A DNA stretch of 64,000 nt from contig NC_005027.1 in assembly GCF_000196115.1 (NCBI RefSeq), forward strand, positions 3,162,001-3,226,000, given 5' to 3'. The translations under genes and the position numbers were made by a program. Every line of letters starts with the position of its first letter. Position 1 is the stretch's first letter. This document shows positions 42,895 to 52,606 of the stretch, piece by piece. The notes under the pieces were generated by a model that worked only from the letters and a program-made list of their open reading frames with translations, searched no databases and was not told where the DNA came from. The stretch comes from Rhodopirellula baltica SH 1. Its GTDB lineage: Bacteria; Planctomycetota; Planctomycetia; Pirellulales; Pirellulaceae.

Positions 42895-45800
42895 TCAGAG
42901 GCCAGAAAAGGGGAGATGGATGTAGGGAGTCTGCACAAGTGGGTGATTGCCGGACAATCCTCCCGCATCTTCGTTCAAGGGTACAAGATTCACCCCCTCT
43001 GGGAAAGTAAAATCCGACACTCGCAAGATTTCCGTTGAGCGATTCCATGCCTCCGCGAAAGGAACGTGTCCAAGTTCCATCGAAAGCTCCTCCATCAGTA
43101 GCTCGCTGGATTCAGGCAAAATAGGCAACCGAGCCATCACCAAGTCATCCAGCCCTGCCGCATGACCGCGACTCGCTTGAACGAACAAATGATTCTGAAT
43201 TTCCGTTTGAAACACCGTAGACACTTTTCTCAGTTCCGGGAAACGTGAACTGAGGTCGACCCAGCTTCTCAATTTTTCATTCCCGATCTGCACAAGCCGT
43301 CGATCCCATGGCTCATCTCCTCGGGTGAATGGACCGGCAGAAAAGGAAGAGAGCGGAGTGACAGTGTCGTGGGCGGCCAAAACGTTTCGACCGGTATTGC
43401 CCCACCAGACCGCATCACCCCAAGTCGCTCTCGGTCCTGGGAATAGCTGTTCCGGTGGAGCCTGATTCAGGGAAGGAAAGTCGTCTGGCTTATCAGTCGC
43501 CCACTTCACCACCGGATCGAATTCCTCCGGAGCAAAGGGACGCCGACTCGATGTCCCAATTTGCATCGCTGTTCCGACGGTGTGAGCGTACACGACCGAG
43601 TATCGATCCTTCCAACGGAGCGTTTGATTGTTCTCTTCGATTTGGACCACCAGTTCCTCAAAAGGGAACTGCCACAAGAATCCGCTGGGAACCACCACCA
43701 CGTTTTTGATTTCCGGATGATCGATTCCGCATAAAGGAGGAAACAATCGTTTTGTCAGATCCAGTTCCAGTTGTTGCATCCTCCGGCGGACCGCCTCCTT
43801 CCCGATCGCATCGACCAATGTTGGCGAACTCAGAATTTGCGTCACCCAACGTCCACTTTGCTGACGCAGCTCGCTGACATCTTCAACTTGCCAATGACTC
43901 GCCTGCCCCCGATGCACCAACGACCCAACCAGTTCGTCATCGGTCATGTGAAAAGAAACGATTGCGACACCATCAGGCAATTCACGCCAATTTGGCCGGC
44001 CATTGCGAAGGGGAATTGGTGGTGGTTCGACTTGAGGCAACATGATCTGCTCAAGCGCCAAGGCGGCCAGTTGAGCTTGCAAGCGTTCGTGCAAAATCGC
44101 TGCCTCCATTCCCAACACCTTTGGATTGAGCGACATCGAAGGGATCAGCGGTTGCAACGCTTCGACCAACTCATCGTGGTTCTGAAAGAAATCGTTCAAC
44201 GACAATTCGTCATTGAGAGAGACCTGCCGGAGCGCTGTTCGCAAATCAGTGACGGTAGGATATTCACCGAACGAACTTCGAGCCAATGAAGATTGATGCT
44301 CATCCATGCGAGCCGCGACCCGCTCATCGTCATCCGCTGCGGCGGCAAGTTCGATCCCCAATCCCGTCCATGTATCGCGATCCAGCGTGAAACAGAAATG
44401 ATCAAACGACGTTAGATCTCGCCCCGCTTGCGATTCATTCCAATGCGTTTGATAACGCTGACTTCGTGTTGCGATCGGAATTTGATTTCTTCGCCCGTCG
44501 CGAAGTCGTGAGAAACGGTATCCCATCGGATGGGTGATGGAGCGTTCAAGATTCGGTTGGGCGTTTTCTTGAATCCCACGAGCAAACATCCGACTCTGAT
44601 TGAGCGTCTCGTCCCAAACGTGACGCTGGCGTTTTAACTCATCCAACGTTTGGAGATTGATCTCGTTGGCTTTTTGCGGGTCCAGTTGAGCGGAATCAAC
44701 CAGTCCATGAACGCCAGCTTGAAGTTGCAACCAACGCGCCATGGCAGTCGACCGCGGAAGATTCAAGCGGCGTGAGCGACGATAGCGTTCCGCCAAAGCC
44801 AGATGGCTTTGGGCCGCGGCGGGACGTCCGGCCAACAAAGCAGCCCTCGCCGCCAAAATACGCAACTGAAATGCGATCGAGGGGGCTTCCGTCCTCAGGA
44901 ATTCGGATCGAGCGGTCAACTCGTTCTCGAGTTGACCCGCCAATCTGGATGTCTCATCCCAACGATCAATTTCTTCCAACGCCAGTTCATAACTTTCGAT
45001 CGCAAGTTGAAACTGAAAGAGCGCGAAGGCGATCTCGGATGTTGATACGGCGGTTGCGACATATTCTTCCATATCTTGTGGGGATGGCAGCACGACAGCT
45101 GCCTGCCCAGCCGGCAACGGGAGCTGCCCGTCAGCAATTTGTCGATTCAACCACCAGCGATTTCCAAGTGAACGCATGCGAGTCAGCCGGGCGATCGGCG
45201 TCAGCACATGGAACCCTCCCGAGATTTGGTCCAACGGTTCGGACAGCTGAATGTCAGAGTCATCACCGGCGTAGTAACGCAACGCCGTTCGAGAGGATGT
45301 GACCAACGTTCCCGCTGCATGAAATCGTCGATCCGTCCCCAGCACACCTGGTGGCACTGTCGCAGCAAGCACGCGCGGTGCATTAGCGTCTTGCAACAAA
45401 GCTTCGCGGCCTCGTAACCAACGCAATCGATAAGCGGCCACCGACAATTGCCGCAGCGTTTCGGCGATGTCCAACCCACGAAGCTGATCGATTTCTTCTG
45501 GCAGCTCAGCATCGATCGTCCATGTGCCGGAAGGGACGCCGGCCAACAGATACCGCCGCAATAACACCAATGGAACGTTGCGAGCCGATGGCCATAGGTC
45601 TAGTTCGGTTCGAGTGAGCACATTTGGAAGCTCTTCCCATGGTCGGCGTCGGGTTCCCCGGGGATCTCTATGCCTAACAGAATCCCGTTCAGGATCACTT
45701 TCACTCGTGGGCGCAGTCAAAACTCTCCACTGAATCCCCGACAGAAACGTTGGACGATCGACCACGACTTGTAAGGCCGCTTCGTAGTGTTCCGCTGCCG

Positions 45801-46185
45801 TCGCTAAATCGCCGGCTTGAAGATGGCACTCACCCAACAACGTCCGAATTGGTATTTGCCCTAACTGGTGTCGCGTAAAATCGCGAGGCGTGATTTGTTG
45901 CTGAAGCCGATTCAGGATGGCAATCGCTCGAGTGACATCGCCCTGAAAAAAAGCCTGCTGTGCCACCCGGTAACTCAGCGGCGGGGCGACATCGAGAAAC
46001 GCTGCGCTATCCGGCGTTTGCGCCCGCGGGACGTTTTCAAAACGATTTGTGATGCCCGCCGCATTCAATGCTTCACGAGCGGCATCCTCTGCTTCTTGTT
46101 GCGCTGGCGCAGATGACGAGAACAGCAGAGTGAGTGCGATCGCCAGACCGGAAGCACTTCGAAGGAGCCAAACTCGAATCAACAT
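42895..46185 (-). CDS. Exported CHAT-like protein, probably inactive
   Basis: A 1096-residue protein with a clear signal peptide (LRSASGLAIALTLLFSSSAPAQ). The middle is helical with TPR-like segments (AEHYEAALQVVVDRPTFLSG; QSHLALAERYRRSRRLNLPR). From about residue 700 it resembles a CHAT (caspase-like) domain. The signature NVVVVPSGFLWQFPFEEL matches 'PxGxLxxLPFEAL', and the end SSELLMEELSMELGHVPFAEAWNR matches the tail of such domains. The expected 'HxAtHG' histidine block is not visible, and the region where a catalytic Cys would fall reads GHAAGLDD. It is therefore likely a pseudo-enzyme, though divergence could hide the residues. It precedes the Hint gene by 17 bases. Confidence 0.75.
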   Translation of the reverse strand: MLIRVWLLRSASGLAIALTLLFSSSAPAQQEAEDAAREALNAAGITNRFENVPRAQTPDSAAFLDVAPPLSYRVAQQAFFQGDVTRAIAILNRLQQQITPRDFTRHQLGQIPIRTLLGECHLQAGDLATAAEHYEAALQVVVDRPTFLSGIQWRVLTAPTSESDPERDSVRHRDPRGTRRRPWEELPNVLTRTELDLWPSARNVPLVLLRRYLLAGVPSGTWTIDAELPEEIDQLRGLDIAETLRQLSVAAYRLRWLRGREALLQDANAPRVLAATVPPGVLGTDRRFHAAGTLVTSSRTALRYYAGDDSDIQLSEPLDQISGGFHVLTPIARLTRMRSLGNRWWLNRQIADGQLPLPAGQAAVVLPSPQDMEEYVATAVSTSEIAFALFQFQLAIESYELALEEIDRWDETSRLAGQLENELTARSEFLRTEAPSIAFQLRILAARAALLAGRPAAAQSHLALAERYRRSRRLNLPRSTAMARWLQLQAGVHGLVDSAQLDPQKANEINLQTLDELKRQRHVWDETLNQSRMFARGIQENAQPNLERSITHPMGYRFSRLRDGRRNQIPIATRSQRYQTHWNESQAGRDLTSFDHFCFTLDRDTWTGLGIELAAAADDDERVAARMDEHQSSLARSSFGEYPTVTDLRTALRQVSLNDELSLNDFFQNHDELVEALQPLIPSMSLNPKVLGMEAAILHERLQAQLAALALEQIMLPQVEPPPIPLRNGRPNWRELPDGVAIVSFHMTDDELVGSLVHRGQASHWQVEDVSELRQQSGRWVTQILSSPTLVDAIGKEAVRRRMQQLELDLTKRLFPPLCGIDHPEIKNVVVVPSGFLWQFPFEELVVQIEENNQTLRWKDRYSVVYAHTVGTAMQIGTSSRRPFAPEEFDPVVKWATDKPDDFPSLNQAPPEQLFPGPRATWGDAVWWGNTGRNVLAAHDTVTPLSSFSAGPFTRGDEPWDRRLVQIGNEKLRSWVDLSSRFPELRKVSTVFQTEIQNHLFVQASRGHAAGLDDLVMARLPILPESSELLMEELSMELGHVPFAEAWNRSTEILRVSDFTFPEGVNLVPLNEDAGGLSGNHPLVQTPYIHLPFSGL

Positions 46186-46245
46186 GCCTGTCCCTCATCA
46201 AAGGGTATAAATTCGGTGCAACGTCACTCGACCGTCAACCGCCGC

Positions 46246-46755
46246 TCAGTCGCCAACGCCCAAGTCTTCGTCCAACGCATCGAGAATCAACTTCAGCTCC
46301 GCTTCCTCGTGCTCGTGAAACTGTTTCACGAATGAGTCGTACCGAACCAAAACCTTTTCTTGCGCGGTGGTGACTTCGGGAGTGACACCTTCGATCGGCG
46401 CGTCTCCGGTGCATGCGTGCGCAGCCGCTTCGGCCAAGTGTCTTGAATCTTCGAACAAAACGGCATGCTGACTACGCAGTGTCTCGGCCGCGATCGACAT
46501 TTCGGGGTCGGCATCCAAGGCTTGATCAAAGTACCCGTAGGCCTCTTCCAAACCAAAGTGCAGAGCCAATTGGTCATTCAAATCACTGAAAAGCTGAATC
46601 AATTCAGGCCAGTGATTCGCAGCCGCCTCCCGCGGGTGCGTCAGAACAGCCAAACGATCCATCAATATTTTCAGATCGCGATTGTCATTCTTAATGTCCT
46701 GCATAAACGCCGCGTTGACGCTTAAACGGCGTGAATTGTTCGCTTGTGAGGCCAT
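46246..46755 (-). CDS. Hemerythrin-like (HHE) domain protein
   Basis: A 169-residue cytoplasmic protein starting at ATG 46755, seven bases behind GGAAGG. It has a four-helix hemerythrin-type arrangement with iron-ligand candidates: LMDRLAVLTH, LALHFGLEEAYGYFDQ, RSQHAVLFEDSRHL and KQFHEHEEAELKLI. Such proteins bind a di-iron centre and are linked to oxygen, NO or iron stress. ATG 46770 is a second possible start. It diverges from the Mur-ligase-like gene, so promoters for both must lie in 46756-47055. Confidence 0.82.
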   Translation of the reverse strand: MASQANNSRRLSVNAAFMQDIKNDNRDLKILMDRLAVLTHPREAAANHWPELIQLFSDLNDQLALHFGLEEAYGYFDQALDADPEMSIAAETLRSQHAVLFEDSRHLAEAAAHACTGDAPIEGVTPEVTTAQEKVLVRYDSFVKQFHEHEEAELKLILDALDEDLGVGD

Positions 46756-47041
46756 GTTGCTACCTTCCATTGCAGTGAATTGACTCTTTTCATTGTAGCC
46801 TTCCCGCGAATCGGGCTGGGAAGCCTCCCACCGGGAATCTGTCAGGATCAACAAAATGATTTTCGACCTTGACTGATTTTCAAGGATGGGAACAATTTGA
46901 CTGCGTGGACGAGACGGAATGTTTCGGCCACGAAAATCTTGGGAAAGGATTTCCCAAGAAGTGTGCTTTCCAGGAATTGGGTTCGCGTGAAACTGGATTC
47001 GCGTGAACAAAGAAGCACCGAGACGATCCATTCACGTCAGC

Positions 47042-47048
47042 AAGGAGG
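47042..47048 (+). promoter_or_regulatory. Strong Shine-Dalgarno site for the Mur-ligase-like gene
   Basis: AAGGAGG, seven bases before the ATG at 47056. This is unusual in the window, where most genes lack a clear ribosome-binding site, and it fixes the start instead of the longer frame to 46897. Confidence 0.85.
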
Positions 47049-47055
47049 CGACGAG

Positions 47056-48969
47056 ATGCGTCACGCAATCGATCAATGGTTGAGCCAAACAAAACCGGGC
47101 GGAACTTTCCGGTCATCTTTCGGCTCATCTTCTCTTCCGCCTCACGAAGCGGTGAAGTGGACCGATCCCTCGGGCACAAGCGTCCAAACGGTTCGCCGAG
47201 TAGAACAATCTTCTGCCACCGAGCAGATTCAATCTCGAACGGCGAAGTTGGCCGCGGCGACGGAACAAGAATCGGCGACCTCCCATTCATCCGCAACCAA
47301 ACGTGATGACGCCACCGCTCGCCTGTCTGGATTGCTGAAGAAAGTCCGTTTCTTCTCCGGTTCTGACATCGAGTTCACCTCGATCGCTCAATCGGCGGAA
47401 ACCTGCCAACCCGGTCAATTGGTGGTCTATCGCTTGGGCGACGACTGCCCGGTTGAGTTGATTTCGCAAGCGCTCGCTCGAGGTGCCGCTGGCATTCTGA
47501 CCGAGCAAATTCTTCCCGCTCCGATTCCACAAGCGATCGTTGCCGATACGGATCGTGCTCTCGCGGAAATTCGATCCAATCAAACCGATCGCCCCGACCA
47601 AAAACTCATCACCATTGGAATCGTTGGATCGGCAGGGAAAACGATCACTTCGTTTCTAACCGCATCGGTTCTTCGTGACATCCCCTGCCGTGTTGCTTAC
47701 CAAACGGACCTTGGCTCGAGTGACTCCGTTGTCACGGAAGCAGGCACCGCCAAAGTCACCAACGGCGCGTCGCTGATTGATGCATTGTCTGATGCGGTCG
47801 ATGCGGGTGCCGCGGTCAGCATCACCGAGATGGACTCAGCTCAATTGCGACTGGGAGCCTACGATCAAATCGAACTCGACATCGTGGTCGTGACCGGACT
47901 TGACATGGGCGGGAACGACTTTGGCCCTTCGCCCATCGAGTGTGCTTTTGAATTGGCAGGGCAGGGCGGTGTGTTGATCGTTCCTGAATCCGATCAACGC
48001 GCCGTTTCAGCTGCTCACACGGCGGCCCAATCACAGAACATCGAAGTGGTCACCTACGGTGTGGACAACGGAGCTGACGTTTCGATCCGAACGATCTCGC
48101 TAGAGGACGGAACACTGACCGCCATGTTACGGCACGAATCACGAGCTGCCGTGATGGAATCATTCCTCGGTCGCGGACACTTCGCTGAGTGTTTGGCTGC
48201 CGCGGCAGCCGTTGGCGTCGTGACCGAAAACCCATTGCCACAGATCGCAGAATCGCTCTGCAAACTTCGCGAATTGCCTGGACGTTTCGAAGCGATCACC
48301 AGCGGTGACTGGGAAACCGACCAGAACAATCCGGTCGTCCGTCTGGATATTGGCGGATCGCCCGAACGAGTGAAGTTCGCCCTGCAAGCCGCTCGCAAAG
48401 AGCTGCTGCAAACTCCCGCCAGCACCGCCCCGATGACATTGCCGATGCATGGATCATCGAGCGTGAACAACACAAAGCGACCCAAACTTTGGTGCGTTTT
48501 GTCGGTGAGCGAAAACGACGATGCGGAAACGCTAATGCAATACGGGCGACTTTTGGAATCCATGCCCGACCACTGTGTTTTGACCTGTGCCGACAAGGAC
48601 AAAGCAAACTTTTTGTCGATGAGCCACGGTGTTTTGGATGGGATTCAAGACGTTGCCGCCATGCGGTTGGTCGCGGATTCAAGCCGCGCCATTCAATGGG
48701 CTCACGCCGAAGCAAGCAACAACGACATGATCTTGGTAGTTGGCGGAATCGACCGCAGCCATCCCGACTCGGAACGCCGGTCACTGGACGCGGTCACGCA
48801 GGTCATCGCGGCGTGTGCGGAAGAAAGCCAGAGAGCTCGCCAAGCGAACTCACACCCATCGATCTTGAAAGGGTCGCATGCCGATGCAACACCCGGCAAA
48901 GACTTGACGGGTCCAAACAGTTCCACGAAATCCGACAAACCCGACCTCAAGTTGTTTGACGGAAACTGA
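47056..48969 (+). CDS. Mur ligase family protein (divergent MurE-like)
   Basis: A 637-residue protein. A Ser/Thr/Ala-rich leader of about 90 residues is followed by a Mur-type N-terminal domain (FSGSDIEFTSIAQSAETCQP, GQLVVYRLGDDC). The central ATP domain starts at IGIVGSAGKTITSFL (P-loop about 191-196; the usual motif is GTNGKTT) and continues ITEMDSAQLRLGAYDQIELD and VVTGLDMGGNDFGP. The C-terminal domain holds ELPGRFEAI, followed by VGGIDRS. MurE proper should be in the dcw cluster, so this is probably a paralogue. The P-loop lacks the Asn and second Thr, so ligase activity is uncertain. The acidic SER-rich leader has no recognised role. Confidence 0.75.
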   Translation: MRHAIDQWLSQTKPGGTFRSSFGSSSLPPHEAVKWTDPSGTSVQTVRRVEQSSATEQIQSRTAKLAAATEQESATSHSSATKRDDATARLSGLLKKVRFFSGSDIEFTSIAQSAETCQPGQLVVYRLGDDCPVELISQALARGAAGILTEQILPAPIPQAIVADTDRALAEIRSNQTDRPDQKLITIGIVGSAGKTITSFLTASVLRDIPCRVAYQTDLGSSDSVVTEAGTAKVTNGASLIDALSDAVDAGAAVSITEMDSAQLRLGAYDQIELDIVVVTGLDMGGNDFGPSPIECAFELAGQGGVLIVPESDQRAVSAAHTAAQSQNIEVVTYGVDNGADVSIRTISLEDGTLTAMLRHESRAAVMESFLGRGHFAECLAAAAAVGVVTENPLPQIAESLCKLRELPGRFEAITSGDWETDQNNPVVRLDIGGSPERVKFALQAARKELLQTPASTAPMTLPMHGSSSVNNTKRPKLWCVLSVSENDDAETLMQYGRLLESMPDHCVLTCADKDKANFLSMSHGVLDGIQDVAAMRLVADSSRAIQWAHAEASNNDMILVVGGIDRSHPDSERRSLDAVTQVIAACAEESQRARQANSHPSILKGSHADATPGKDLTGPNSSTKSDKPDLKLFDGN

Positions 48970-48992
48970 TTCTTTCTACCTCTGAGACACTC

Positions 48993-49385
48993 ATGACCTC
49001 TTGGTGGCAACGACTTCAATCCAAGTGGGATGGGTGGTGTGGCGATCGCGAAATGGAGCAATCCATTCGTCGACACCTCAGTCAAAATGGGTACTTCGGC
49101 GCGACCGCAAAACTCAGCGGCGTGCGTTTGGTTGCGGTTCAGCGGCCCGGTTGGCAACAACTGTTCCGATTTGATGTTTGCGCCCGTGTTGATTTCCGAA
49201 CCCCCGACGATCAACCGGATCCCGAACCGGTCTACCACAACCTGTACGGACTGGTTCACGAAGACATTCGTCACAACCGCAGCCAAGTCCGCGTGTTCGA
49301 CACGCCCGAACAGCGCGTCGAACTGTTTCGTGATTGGAGTGAGGGGTTGATCTGTTTGCGGGGTGCGAAAGGACTGCTAAGTTGA
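48993..49385 (+). CDS. Small conserved hypothetical protein
   Basis: A 130-residue soluble protein with a basic, aromatic N-terminus (SWWQRLQSKWDGWCGDREME), a likely alpha/beta middle (RLVAVQRPGWQQLFRFDVCA) and a Pro/Asp-rich loop. The end is VYHNLYGLVHEDIRHNRSQV followed by RVFDTPEQRVELFRDWSE. I do not know its function. It lies 23 bases behind the Mur-ligase-like gene on the same strand, suggesting an operon. Confidence 0.68.
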   Translation: MTSWWQRLQSKWDGWCGDREMEQSIRRHLSQNGYFGATAKLSGVRLVAVQRPGWQQLFRFDVCARVDFRTPDDQPDPEPVYHNLYGLVHEDIRHNRSQVRVFDTPEQRVELFRDWSEGLICLRGAKGLLS

Positions 49386-49459
49386 TTCAGAAGCGACGTC
49401 GTTCGCTTTCCTTCCTTTGCCGTCCCCGCACCATTTTCACTGCAAGCTCGATCGCCGCC

Positions 49460-52400
49460 ATGTTTGATTCTCGCGATTCTTCGGTTTCGAAAACGCTTCT
49501 GGCGACGCCGTCGCCACTCCGGCTTCTCGCAGCATTCGCATTGCTATTGAGCGGAAGCGCGTTCGCGGTCGCTCAAGACGAATCTGACTTGCTATCCAAC
49601 GTCCGTAAGCTGACGTTCGAAGGTCGACGAGCCGGCGAAGGCTACTTCAGTGCGGATGGAACCCGGATGGTGTTCCAAAGCGAACGAGATCCATCCAATC
49701 CGTTTTACCAAATCTATGTGTCCGATCTCGAAACAGGCGATATCCAACGTGTCTCGCCTGGCTTCGGAAAAACCACTTGCGGTTGGATTCATCCCAACGG
49801 CGAAAAAGTTTTGTTCGCCAGCACCCATGCTGACGCGAACTCAGAACGGTTGCAAAAGGAAGAACTCGACTTTCGTGCATCCGGCGAATCCCGACGCTAT
49901 TCGTGGGACTATGACCCAAACTATGAACTGTACGCCGCTGAACTGGACCAAATCGAACCTGGCTCAACAAAGGGTTTGACGGCACTGACCAGTGCAATGG
50001 GCTACGACGCCGAAGGCAGCTACAGCCCGGATGGAAAACAAATTGTCTTCGCATCCAATCGTGCTGCCTATTCACGCGAATTGACCGAGAGAGAGCGAGA
50101 ACAGTTCGAACGCGATCCCGCCTTCATGATTGATCTCTACATCATGAACGCGGATGGTTCGAACGTGAAACGATTGACCAACGAACCGGGCTACGACGGT
50201 GGTCCATTCTTCTCGCCCGATGGCCAACGGATTTGCTGGCGACGGTTCGCTCCCAACGGTGCCACCGCAGAAATCTTTACGATGAAAACGGATGGTTCCG
50301 ATGTCCAACGATTGACCGAAATCAACGCGATGAGCTGGGCACCATTTTATCACCCCAGCGGAGAGTTCCTGGTCTTCACGACCAACAAACACGGATTCGC
50401 GAACTTTGAACTGTATCTCGTCCGTGCCGATGGCGAAGGTGAACCAGTACGATTGACCACCACAGAAGGCTTTGATGGTTTGCCCGTCTTCCTTCCCAAT
50501 GGCAACCAACTGTCTTGGACAACAACTCGCGTTGTCGACAGCGACGGCAAGATCGTGATGGAAGATGGCGAACCAAAGAAAAGCACTTCGCAAATCTACT
50601 TGGCGGACTTTGATGTTGAGACCGCCCGCCGACGCTTGGGTTTGACCGAGTCGAGCGACAATAACTCGACAGATGAAGATGCTTCGCTGGCAAGATCGAA
50701 CTTAACCGCCACCGCACCAGGGTTTCGTCCAGGCGATGTCATGCGACACGTCGACTATCTGACTCGTCCCGAACTTGGTGGTCGATTAACAGGAACCCCG
50801 GGTGAGAAGCGAGCGACCGCCTATGTTGCCGCTTACTTAGAAAGCCTCGGCTTTGTTCCCGCGGGGCAAAACGGAACGTTCTTTCATGACTTCGAATTCC
50901 CGGCAGGCTCAACGCTGGGCCCAGCCAACGAATTGACGATCACCACCTCATCGCCCGGTGGAGATTCCGCGACGACTGATGCGAAATTGACCGAGTCCTG
51001 GACGCCGCTTTCTTTTTCGCAAACCGGAGACATCGAATCGGGCGAAGTGGTTTTCGCCGGATATGGATTGCAAGTCCCCGGCGACGAAGAGAACGATGAA
51101 TATGACAGCTACGTTCACCTGAACGTCGCTGACCGCTGGGTTCTCGTGCTGCGAGACTTGCCTCAAGACATCTCAGCCGAGCAACGTCAACGGATGGCAC
51201 GCTATGGCGACCCTCGGCGAAAAGCCACCATCGCCCGTGATTTGGGCGCCCGCGGAATCATCTTCGTTGCTGGCCCGACTAGCCAAGTGAAACGCGATGT
51301 GATTCGCTTCGACGCCAACGCATCCCAGGCACAAGTCAGCTTGGCAGCCATTTCAATCAGCAACGAAGTCGCATCCAAGCTGGTTCGCGCCGGCGGGCAC
51401 GATTTGAAAGAACTGCAATCGCATCTTGACGATGGGAAGATGGCGATGGGAATTCCCATGTCGGGCATCACCGTCGAAGCGTCAATCGAAATCAATCGCC
51501 GTACCGGCACTGGCCGAAACGTCATCGCCCGTTTGCCTGTTGATTCAGAAGCGAACTCCACCGACGACGTGCAATTCCCGGTCGTGATGGTGGGTGCCCA
51601 CATCGATCACCTCGGTCGCGGCGGAGGCAGCAACTCACTGGCGCGATCGGACGAGGAAAACCAGGTTCACGTTGGTGCTGATGATAACGCCAGCGGAGTC
51701 GCGGCCATGCTGGAAATCGCTCAGTATCTTGTCGATCAAAGGAATTCCGGTCGCTTGAAAATGAAACGAGACCTGATGGTTGCGGCGTGGAGCGGTGAGG
51801 AACTTGGGCTGTTTGGATCACAAGCGTTTGTCGACGACTTCAGCAAGCTGTACCCGGCCGCTCCGATTCAAGAACCTAGCGAAGATGACATCGCGATTGC
51901 TCACGCTCACGGGATGACACCCGATGCGGCATCACTCGGAGATGCTGTCGCAGTCTATTTGAACCTCGACATGGTCGGCCGACTGCGCGACAAGCTGATC
52001 GTGCAAGGGATTGGGTCCTCACCCGGTTTTGAAGGCGAAGTCCAACGCCGCAATGTGCCGGTTGGTGTCGCCTTGCAACTTGATCGAACCAGCACACGAT
52101 TGCCAACCGATGCGTCGGCGTTTGTAGCTCGCAAGGTGCCGATTCTTTCTGGCTTCACAGGTGCCCACGAGGACTACCATACCCCTCGCGATACCCCCGA
52201 CAAACTGAACTACGACGGCAACGCGGACATCGCGAATTTGTTTGGTCTGCTAACTCGCGGATTCTTGATGTCCAGCGATGTGCCAGAATTCAAACTCGAC
52301 GAGGGTCAATCCACCGAGGAGGTTCCGCGAGCCCGTTTGACCGCTTACTTGGGCACCATTCCTGATTACGCGGCAGGTGAAGTCAAAGGTTTGAAGTTGA

Positions 52401-52606
52401 GTGGAGTCGCTTCGGGGGGGCCGGCCGAAACCGCCGGCGTTCGCGGCGGAGACGTGATTGTGAAGTTGGCCTCACAAAAGATCGAAGACATCTACGACTA
52501 TACTTATGCAATCGAAGCGTTGAAGATCGGCGAAACGGTTGAGATCGTTGTCAATCGAGAAGGCCAAGACGTCACGTTGTCTATCACCCCCGGGTCACGA
52601 GATTGA
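49460..52606 (+). CDS. M28-family exported peptidase with WD40-like, PA and PDZ regions
   Basis: A 1048-residue exported protein. The ATG at 49460 gives the signal peptide LRLLAAFALLLSGSAFAVAQ. Residues about 30-400 are TolB/PD40-like propeller blades (GYFSADGTRMVFQSERDPSN, GSYSPDGKQIVFASNRAAYS, GGPFFSPDGQRICWRRFAP). A PA-type insert follows (GEVVFAGYGLQVPGDEEND, DLGARGIIFVAG). The M28 domain has zinc ligands in MVGAHIDHLGR, GADDNASGVAAML, WSGEELGLFGSQ, LNLDMVGRL and GAHEDYHTPRDTPDKLN. A C-terminal PDZ domain follows (GGPAETAGVRGGDVIVKLAS). All metal ligands are present, so it should be an active amino- or carboxypeptidase. A TTG start at 49382 would overlap the previous stop. Confidence 0.9.
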   Translation: MFDSRDSSVSKTLLATPSPLRLLAAFALLLSGSAFAVAQDESDLLSNVRKLTFEGRRAGEGYFSADGTRMVFQSERDPSNPFYQIYVSDLETGDIQRVSPGFGKTTCGWIHPNGEKVLFASTHADANSERLQKEELDFRASGESRRYSWDYDPNYELYAAELDQIEPGSTKGLTALTSAMGYDAEGSYSPDGKQIVFASNRAAYSRELTEREREQFERDPAFMIDLYIMNADGSNVKRLTNEPGYDGGPFFSPDGQRICWRRFAPNGATAEIFTMKTDGSDVQRLTEINAMSWAPFYHPSGEFLVFTTNKHGFANFELYLVRADGEGEPVRLTTTEGFDGLPVFLPNGNQLSWTTTRVVDSDGKIVMEDGEPKKSTSQIYLADFDVETARRRLGLTESSDNNSTDEDASLARSNLTATAPGFRPGDVMRHVDYLTRPELGGRLTGTPGEKRATAYVAAYLESLGFVPAGQNGTFFHDFEFPAGSTLGPANELTITTSSPGGDSATTDAKLTESWTPLSFSQTGDIESGEVVFAGYGLQVPGDEENDEYDSYVHLNVADRWVLVLRDLPQDISAEQRQRMARYGDPRRKATIARDLGARGIIFVAGPTSQVKRDVIRFDANASQAQVSLAAISISNEVASKLVRAGGHDLKELQSHLDDGKMAMGIPMSGITVEASIEINRRTGTGRNVIARLPVDSEANSTDDVQFPVVMVGAHIDHLGRGGGSNSLARSDEENQVHVGADDNASGVAAMLEIAQYLVDQRNSGRLKMKRDLMVAAWSGEELGLFGSQAFVDDFSKLYPAAPIQEPSEDDIAIAHAHGMTPDAASLGDAVAVYLNLDMVGRLRDKLIVQGIGSSPGFEGEVQRRNVPVGVALQLDRTSTRLPTDASAFVARKVPILSGFTGAHEDYHTPRDTPDKLNYDGNADIANLFGLLTRGFLMSSDVPEFKLDEGQSTEEVPRARLTAYLGTIPDYAAGEVKGLKLSGVASGGPAETAGVRGGDVIVKLASQKIEDIYDYTYAIEALKIGETVEIVVNREGQDVTLSITPGSRD

